Source: a virus. From it: a DNA stretch of 64,000 nucleotides. A program made the translations under genes and the position numbers. Shown piece after piece: positions 59,223-64,000 of the stretch. How positions within the stretch are numbered: the stretch's first letter is position 1; each line of letters opens with the position of its first letter. The notes below the pieces were generated by a model. That model saw only the letters and a list, made by a program, of their open reading frames with translations. It was not told where the DNA came from and searched no databases. The stretch spans positions 18,783 through 82,782 of the IMG/VR virus record IMGVR_UViG_3300047548_001509. The stretch is one strand, 5' to 3'.

Positions 59223-60837
59223 CTAGGTATTTAATTCTACCGCTTGTCACGTAAGGCTGTAATAAACCTCTCTCTAAATCACCATCATGTTCTACTGGTT
59301 GAATAAACGTGCGTGAATCCCAATAATGATGCATTCCAGAATCCTTTTTGCTAAAATGGTCAAACCCAATAATTGTTACATCTATATTATGGTCTAAAAG
59401 CCATCTGATAGTAAGATAACCGGTTGATGGTATTATACCAGCAGCTTTATCTGTTTTACTTGTCTTTTCTTGTAATTCTTTTCTGATATCATTATAATAT
59501 GATCTTGGTACCCGCCATATTTTTGTAGGTGTATATGGTGGATCTGATTCTTCATGAACCATAATGACATTTTTTGGTCTTATTGGGTCTTGCGGTAACG
59601 TTTTTTTGCCAAATGTTACCCATGCAGTGGTTTTAGAGCCAGTACACTTTTCAAGCCCGGTAGTTTTAAAGGTGTTTATTCGTATAACCTCATCAAATTC
59701 GTCTATTTTTGATCCATATTCTTTTTTTAGAATAGAAGGGCCATTTCCAACTACAATATATGTTTTTTTGGAAGTATTAATATTTTCAAACTTTGGAATC
59801 CAATCATTATCATCAGTTTTTATCACGTCCCAGGGTCTGGGCTTACCATGAAAGCAAATAACTTTAGCATTATTAGTTCTTTCTGGTGTAAATTTAAAAC
59901 TGCTTATATCATTAATGGGGAAATAATTAACTTTATTGATATTGACAGCAATAAAATCTTGATCTCCTCTGTATTCGGTAATATGCTTTTGTGGGTCTAA
60001 TATCCACTTACTCCATATTTGTTGTTTAACTTCAGTGGGTACAAACATAAACCCACTCTGAAGTGAATCTCTGCTTGAAAACGGTTTTGGTGTAACTAAT
60101 TCTTTTCCTTGAAACCAATCTGAGGGAATGTCACGTACAACTGTATCAAGATCAATATAGATAAAGGGGAATTTTAAAATATCTGGTCTAAACATTTCCA
60201 TTTTTGACCACCAACCGGGCCAATTATGTTTCATCTCGATAATGTTACCTCTGTTAATATCAAACATGTGAGAATCTGTTAGTACATATACATCTCCATC
60301 AAGTTGTGATATTAACCAATTGACATGATTATGGGTAAATTCACCACCAGTTTTATAAACCAGCACATATTTCTTGTTTGTATAAAAGTTATTTGAATAA
60401 ATTGTAACAGTATGTGGTAAAGATTCTTTGTACCATACATGTTTGTGTGTTTCTAATAGCTCTTTCCACCCTGTAAAGTTATTATACCTATCAGCATCAT
60501 GTATAACGACACATTTACATACTTTCAATAATGTAGGTAAATGTTCATATCTTTTCCATGTAACTTGTTCATTATCCAATAAACATACTGAATATTCTTC
60601 ATTGGGTTCCCATTTGGTCCAATCTTTTATAATATTAAGATTATCACATTGATTAATATACTTACTACCCCACTCTTCACTAGATGATACTATATTAAAT
60701 GTGTTACCTCTGCTCTTTGTTATTGAACGTATTATAGGTGTTGAATAATCTCCACATCCAAGTTCTAAAACCGGACCAGGATTATCAAACAGTGCATCAA
60801 TTAATGCTTTTTGATGAGTTGCGTATGGGTCTACCAT
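59212..60837 (-). CDS. Three-domain enzyme: methyltransferase-like, glycosyltransferase, GT29-like
   Basis: 541 residues. (1) About 1-170: class I methyltransferase-like, GPVLELGCGDYSTPIIRSI near 20 and VCLLDNEQVTW. (2) About 172-345: GT-A transferase of glycosyltransferase 8 appearance, KYVLVYKTGGEFTHNHVNWL, FIYIDLDTVVRDIP (Asp-x-Asp near 235), GDQDFIAVNI. (3) About 352-541: GT29-like, YIVVGNGPSILKKEYG, EFDEVIRINTFKTTG, STGYLTIRWLLDHNIDVTIIGFD, the sialyltransferase-type L and S motifs. One continuous frame; stop and start share a base with the fibre gene. Confidence 0.75.
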   Translation of the reverse strand: MVDPYATHQKALIDALFDNPGPVLELGCGDYSTPIIRSITKSRGNTFNIVSSSEEWGSKYINQCDNLNIIKDWTKWEPNEEYSVCLLDNEQVTWKRYEHLPTLLKVCKCVVIHDADRYNNFTGWKELLETHKHVWYKESLPHTVTIYSNNFYTNKKYVLVYKTGGEFTHNHVNWLISQLDGDVYVLTDSHMFDINRGNIIEMKHNWPGWWSKMEMFRPDILKFPFIYIDLDTVVRDIPSDWFQGKELVTPKPFSSRDSLQSGFMFVPTEVKQQIWSKWILDPQKHITEYRGDQDFIAVNINKVNYFPINDISSFKFTPERTNNAKVICFHGKPRPWDVIKTDDNDWIPKFENINTSKKTYIVVGNGPSILKKEYGSKIDEFDEVIRINTFKTTGLEKCTGSKTTAWVTFGKKTLPQDPIRPKNVIMVHEESDPPYTPTKIWRVPRSYYNDIRKELQEKTSKTDKAAGIIPSTGYLTIRWLLDHNIDVTIIGFDHFSKKDSGMHHYWDSRTFIQPVEHDGDLERGLLQPYVTSGRIKYLDDC

Positions 60838-62042
60838 TAAGGCGTTGGTGTTGGTGTTGGTGTTAAGGCTGGTGTAGGAGTTGCTGTAAGTTCAGGTGAT
60901 GGTGTTGGTTGTGGTGTTTGTGTGAGTGTTGGTGTTGGTGTAAATGTCGGTTGGGGCGTTGGTGTTGGTGTTAAAGATTCAGTTGGTTCAGGTGTTGGTG
61001 TTAATGTAAATGTAGGTGGCGGTGTTTGTGTTAAAGATGGAGATGGGGTTGCTTCGGGAGTTGGAGTTGGTAATCCACATACTGTTGAGAAGGTAACTTC
61101 ACCGTCTACTACATCATAGAGATTGTTATTATTAACAAAATTACCAGTGAAGGTAAGAACTAAAGCTGGTTCTATATAGAGAGGACCTGCTTCTAGAGTT
61201 GTATCATTGTCTGAATAAAGTAGTCTAGTTGTTTCTTGACTACAATCAGTATACACAACATAGGTTCTAATAGGGCTATAGATAGGTCTCGGTGGTATAT
61301 CAGCAGAAACTGTATAATATTGCGTTGGTATAAGACAATTATCACATAAATCTAACTCAATAGGTTCAAATGTGTTTGTTGTATATGTAGGAGCTGTATT
61401 TTTCCCTTCATATACAGGCTGCTTAATATATAAGACGGATTCTTCCCATCCTGATGTAGTTGAGACGGGTGTTGTAAATGAGTAACCAATGTAGTACTCT
61501 GTTGAATCATTTACGCTTAAGTTTGTATTAACTGATGTTAAGTTAATATATGCGGAACTGTTGGTTGGTCTCCAATCAATATAGATTTTTCTGCCTATAT
61601 CACCTAATCTAACCCGCATGATCTGATAATTTTCTGTGCTTCGTAATAATTCAAAAGAATCCGATAGAGCACTTAGTGGAGTAGAGTATATTAGACTAAA
61701 ATCTGGAAATCCTCCGCGTATAACTAGCATATCAGGTTGTATACTGGATAAGGCTATACCATCACGTGTTGATGAATCGGGGTAAATAAAAGAAGAAGCA
61801 AATAACCCAGTTGTATCAAACCCAACACATATTTTTGCACCAGATAAACCAATCTCACCACTATAGCCGACGTCGATACCCGTTCCTGGTGTAGTGAGAG
61901 AGGTCGTATCTGTTAGGAATGTTGTAAAAGCTCCGGAACTATTCTGATTTCCAGACAATAAAAATTGAAAGGACCAAACTATGTCATAATTTGGATTAAA
62001 TTCATGATCAAATATTACTGTTGTGGTCCGTGGAGCTGCCAT
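60837..62042 (-). CDS. Lectin-like virion protein with Pro/Thr-repeat tail
   Basis: 401 residues. Residues 1-200 are a beta sandwich resembling L-type lectin/concanavalin folds ([60 protein letters not shown]). Residues 205-320 beta-rich. Residues 325-401 are a Pro/Thr repeat. Late-type GATAAATA 8 nt upstream. Likely receptor-binding or head decoration protein. Neighbour glycosyltransferases may modify the tail. Confidence 0.65.
   Translation of the reverse strand: MAAPRTTTVIFDHEFNPNYDIVWSFQFLLSGNQNSSGAFTTFLTDTTSLTTPGTGIDVGYSGEIGLSGAKICVGFDTTGLFASSFIYPDSSTRDGIALSSIQPDMLVIRGGFPDFSLIYSTPLSALSDSFELLRSTENYQIMRVRLGDIGRKIYIDWRPTNSSAYINLTSVNTNLSVNDSTEYYIGYSFTTPVSTTSGWEESVLYIKQPVYEGKNTAPTYTTNTFEPIELDLCDNCLIPTQYYTVSADIPPRPIYSPIRTYVVYTDCSQETTRLLYSDNDTTLEAGPLYIEPALVLTFTGNFVNNNNLYDVVDGEVTFSTVCGLPTPTPEATPSPSLTQTPPPTFTLTPTPEPTESLTPTPTPQPTFTPTPTLTQTPQPTPSPELTATPTPALTPTPTPTP
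60840..61070 (-). repeat. Pro/Thr-repeat coding region (TPTP type)
   Basis: A degenerate GTTGGTGTT-type repeat of about 230 nt encoding runs such as [18 protein letters not shown]; mucin-like stalk of the fibre protein. Confidence 0.8.
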
Positions 62043-62049
62043 GTATGAT

Positions 62050-62057
62050 TATTTATC
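62050..62057 (-). promoter_or_regulatory. Late-type promoter (GATAAATA)
   Basis: Minus-strand GATAAATA 7 nt before the lectin-like gene's ATG. Confidence 0.55.
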
Positions 62058-62265
62058 AACATGTCATTGATGTAGCAGGATTTCCTATTTCATTCTCACA
62101 CGCTTGTATAATTTCATCAAGTTTTGTATAACATTCTAGTAATGGTATCATTTCTGTTACTTTGTGGTTTGATTGAGCATATTGAAACCAATACTTATCG
62201 ATAAATTTTTTCATAAATCTTATGTCATGAACCGTGATACCCGAATATTCTAGTACGTTTTCCAT
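62056..62265 (-). CDS. Unidentified 69-residue protein
   Basis: Helical small protein (DIRFMKKFIDKYWFQYAQ, YTKLDEIIQACENEIG). Upstream of the lectin-like gene; no family identified. Confidence 0.5.
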   Translation of the reverse strand: MENVLEYSGITVHDIRFMKKFIDKYWFQYAQSNHKVTEMIPLLECYTKLDEIIQACENEIGNPATSMTC

Positions 62266-62300
62266 ATATGTATTAATTTATGATTAAACCAGTTAATATC

Positions 62301-62308
62301 AATAAATA
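62301..62308 (+). promoter_or_regulatory. Late-type promoter (AATAAATA)
   Basis: AATAAATA 5 nt before the ATG at 62314. Confidence 0.5.
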
Positions 62309-62313
62309 AAAAC

Positions 62314-62538
62314 ATGGATGTTGTTGGTTTAATAAGAGAAGCTCTAAAATTTGTAAGTCAATTATTTGGCTTCTATAAAGAGAAGCAAGAGAAAAAGGAG
62401 ATTGAGGAGACCAAAAAAGAAAGAATAAAAGAGTTACAAGAATTGGTTGATAAACAAACAGAAACAGAAAGACAAATCAATAAAGGAGAAATCGATGAAC
62501 TTAATAAGAAATTTGGTTGGGATTCTAGCAATAAGTAG
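62314..62538 (+). CDS. Possible inner spanin-like coiled-coil protein
   Basis: 74 residues: an amphipathic or weakly membrane-seeking N-terminus (VVGLIREALKFVSQLFGFY) followed by a highly charged coiled coil (KEKQEKKEIEETKKER). Contains in another frame the start of a lipoprotein gene, the arrangement of Rz/Rz1 lysis genes. The membrane anchor is weak, so the role is tentative. Confidence 0.45.
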   Translation: MDVVGLIREALKFVSQLFGFYKEKQEKKEIEETKKERIKELQELVDKQTETERQINKGEIDELNKKFGWDSSNK

Positions 62539-62752
62539 TTTAGCTTCCTGCGCTACTACTGTCGAGTATGTTAAAGTACAATATCCAGCAATGCCTGTAG
62601 AACCTGAATGGATTAAATTCTCAAAACAGCCAATTATTGAAAAAATTGGTGACACGTTTATCGTATCAGATCAATTCGTTGAGAAAGCAGCACAAGAACA
62701 TGATTATATTCAGCGTGTACGTAAATGGAAGATACAAAATTCTGTACCTTAG
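62495..62752 (+). CDS. Outer-spanin-like lipoprotein
   Basis: 85 residues from ATG 62495, with AAAGGAG Shine-Dalgarno 8 nt upstream; a longer frame from 62447 lacks a signal. NLIRNLVGILAISSLASC gives a lipobox (LASC). Starts within the coiled-coil gene, Rz1-like. The C-terminal 60 residues are helical and overlap the fibre gene end by 4 nt. Confidence 0.6.
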   Translation: MNLIRNLVGILAISSLASCATTVEYVKVQYPAMPVEPEWIKFSKQPIIEKIGDTFIVSDQFVEKAAQEHDYIQRVRKWKIQNSVP

Positions 62753-63615
62753 AACCAGTCAAAATATGATGTGTCAGAAACGTAGCCGAGCAATATAATT
62801 TCAAGCTCATCTGCATCACAGAAACTAGCTGCTGCTGATCCAGCAAATATTTGTAATTCATCTCCAGCACTAATCGACTGATTTAGTACTAATGATGTAT
62901 ACTGATTATCTGCAGCTCCAAGATATGCAGTAACAGCTTGAGGAAATGCCCCGCCGTTTTTATAGATATCGAAAGAGACTTCTGACCCCTGTACAGTCTT
63001 TATAGTTGCAAATACTTTTGTAAGAGTAAATGTAAATGGGGCATATTTTGAAGTTTCATTATCCCTCATATCGTTACCTTCTCCCCAACTTACTAACTTA
63101 TATGTGACAGGATATATAATATTATTTACCGTTGTGGATAAAGCATTTACAGATGTTGTGAGTGTATTTGCTGTTGTAAATGCTGTGCTCCAATTTGATG
63201 AAGTATTTTGAACTGTTGTATGTGTTGATTCCCAATCACCAGATTGTGTTTGAACTGTTGTTTTGAGACTTTCGTATTCGACAGCGTCAATGTTAATATC
63301 TAAAGAGTACCAATCTGATTGTGATGTTCCTGTACCTGATTGGATATAATAAATTGTATTATTAGATGTATTATATGCTGTATCTCCAGGTTCAGCTGGT
63401 ACATTTGCTAATAATGTAAGATCAGGACCAGTGCCTAAAAATTTATTACCCGCTACTAATCCCCCGGCTGTAACACCATCTCCAATATACATCCGTTTAG
63501 TATCAACAGTGTATGCGGGTTCACCTTCTTCAAGTATAACTTGTTGTCTATCTACATTAGGGCCCTTTCTTAGGATGAGCTTAATTAAGGTGTTATCAAA
63601 GATTTCTAGGGACAT
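62749..63615 (-). CDS. Tail fibre-like protein
   Basis: 288 residues. N-terminal LILRKGPNVDRQQVILEEGEP then DTKRMYIGDGVTAGGLV near 38-54 is the standard fibre/tropism-determinant anchor; Thr/Ser-rich coiled middle (TTVQTQSGDWESTHTTVQ) and a beta C-terminal part. Late-type CATAAATA upstream. Follows the glycine-rich adhesin gene. Confidence 0.75.
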   Translation of the reverse strand: MSLEIFDNTLIKLILRKGPNVDRQQVILEEGEPAYTVDTKRMYIGDGVTAGGLVAGNKFLGTGPDLTLLANVPAEPGDTAYNTSNNTIYYIQSGTGTSQSDWYSLDINIDAVEYESLKTTVQTQSGDWESTHTTVQNTSSNWSTAFTTANTLTTSVNALSTTVNNIIYPVTYKLVSWGEGNDMRDNETSKYAPFTFTLTKVFATIKTVQGSEVSFDIYKNGGAFPQAVTAYLGAADNQYTSLVLNQSISAGDELQIFAGSAAASFCDADELEIILLGYVSDTSYFDWF

Positions 63616-63622
63616 ATCAAAC

Positions 63623-63630
63623 TATTTATG
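63623..63630 (-). promoter_or_regulatory. Late-type promoter (CATAAATA)
   Basis: Minus-strand CATAAATA 7 nt before the fibre gene's ATG, overlapping the stop of the upstream gene. Confidence 0.5.
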
Positions 63631-64000
63631 GAAGTGTTCCAGCTACTCCATCAACGAGTCTTGCTTTATAAGATGCTGCAACTGAACCAGTAAAGTTGTA
63701 TCCGTCCCCAACGGGCCTTTCAATTAGAACATAAGCAGAACCACCGCCTCCAGATCCACCATTACCACCTCTACCACCATTTCCAGCACATCCACCACAG
63801 CATTGACCAGCTCCACCGGCTCTGCCTAATCCATTACCGGTCTGATCTGGATCTCCACCTTTACCTCCATTGCCGCCGACCCATACAGTTGTATTTGATC
63901 CGACGCGACCATTACCACTTGATGGTGATGCAGACATATCTATTATACCTGTTCCACTAATTGTATTGCAATATATTGTTACGGAACCACCACCATGTTT
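63626..64000 (-). CDS. Glycine-rich adhesin/fibre tip protein (cut by window edge)
   Basis: The open frame runs without a stop from the window edge at 64000 to 63626; an internal ATG at 63937 is probably not the start, since KHGGGSVTIYCNTISGTG before it is already glycine-rich fibre text. Gly runs GGNGGKGGD, GGRGGNGGSGGGG resemble the glycine motifs of T-even gp38-type and other receptor-binding tips, and AYVLIERPV follows. C-terminal end of a larger gene. Confidence 0.65.
   Translation of the reverse strand, partial: KHGGGSVTIYCNTISGTGIIDMSASPSSGNGRVGSNTTVWVGGNGGKGGDPDQTGNGLGRAGGAGQCCGGCAGNGGRGGNGGSGGGGSAYVLIERPVGDGYNFTGSVAASYKARLVDGVAGTLP

Noticed and set aside
60922-61119. Plus-strand open frame rich in Gly/Val opposite the Pro/Thr repeat
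   Set aside because: It is the antisense shadow of the repeat; composition is explained by the minus-strand fibre protein and there is no start signal.
1-64000. CRISPR array, insertion sequence or integrase/attachment sites
   Set aside because: No spaced direct repeats of CRISPR type, no transposase motifs and no integrase were seen; the only repeats are the Pro/Thr coding repeat and short hairpins.

Overview
The window is a continuous stretch of an AT-rich, densely coding, T4-like myovirus genome. Recognisable T4-type genes are the portal (gp20), a gp15-like tail terminator, a gp31/GroES-like co-chaperonin, a gp62-like clamp-loader subunit, UvsY, UvsW, late sigma gp55, gp47/gp46, DNA polymerase gp43, UvsX, helicase gp41, SSB gp32, sliding clamp gp45, RNase H and primase gp61. 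Close matches to the T4 late promoter (NATAAATA) stand just upstream of many structural or small virion-type genes on both strands. Two exported genes of the DUF1549/DUF1553 and DUF1501 families, otherwise typical of Planctomycetota and Verrucomicrobiota, suggest a host in the PVC group. This is inference only.

Layout. 1-7.3 kb (mostly minus): membrane protein, portal, tail terminator, DinG-like helicase, small genes, co-chaperonin, clamp-loader subunit, DUF366. 7.4-14.8 kb (minus): an island of nine overlapping sugar and methyl transfer genes, including GT2, GT11 and GT17 families and a GT2-methyltransferase fusion. 14.8-20.0 kb (plus): a late operon whose proteins mostly begin with a short M-x-F-K-x-F-F-x-E type leader like the T4 capsid-targeting sequence; its members include a PD-(D/E)XK-like protein, a nucleotidyltransferase, a covalent ligase-like protein, an HxGH adenylyltransferase and a retropepsin-like protease. 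20.1-23.3 kb: the PVC-type exported pair. 23.3-30.3 kb: sugar epimerase, a glycosylase-like gene, folE, two queD homologues, queE, phoH, HNH nuclease, P-loop kinase. 30.3-32.2 kb (minus): fibre-like protein, GIY-YIG nuclease, small leader-bearing protein. 32.2-46.3 kb (plus): uvsY-uvsW-55-47-46, a GT4, DNA polymerase and UvsX each broken by a split intein, then a lipoprotein, a papain-like protease and queC. 46.3-58.5 kb: a late minus-strand gene, a class II amidotransferase, and the replication block from helicase to primase. 58.5-64 kb (mostly minus): GT-D-like and three-domain glycosyltransferases, a lectin-like fibre with a Pro/Thr tail, a possible spanin pair, and fibre or adhesin genes running off the window edge.

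How it works together. Replication, recombination and late-transcription genes form a T4-type engine. FolE, QueD, QueE and QueC can make preQ0, and a separate amidotransferase may extend this to a 7-deazaguanine DNA modification (no DpdA-like transglycosylase was seen here). Replication and preQ0 genes often have TTGAxx-N15/16-TAtAAT promoters whose -10 box lies only 5-7 nt before the start codon, implying leaderless mRNAs. The most unusual parts are the two split inteins with decayed Vsr-like endonucleases (one with a 16-residue N-intein), the PVC-type exported genes, and the leader-tagged enzyme operon that may be packaged in the capsid and ejected. All assignments were made by reading; no database search was run.
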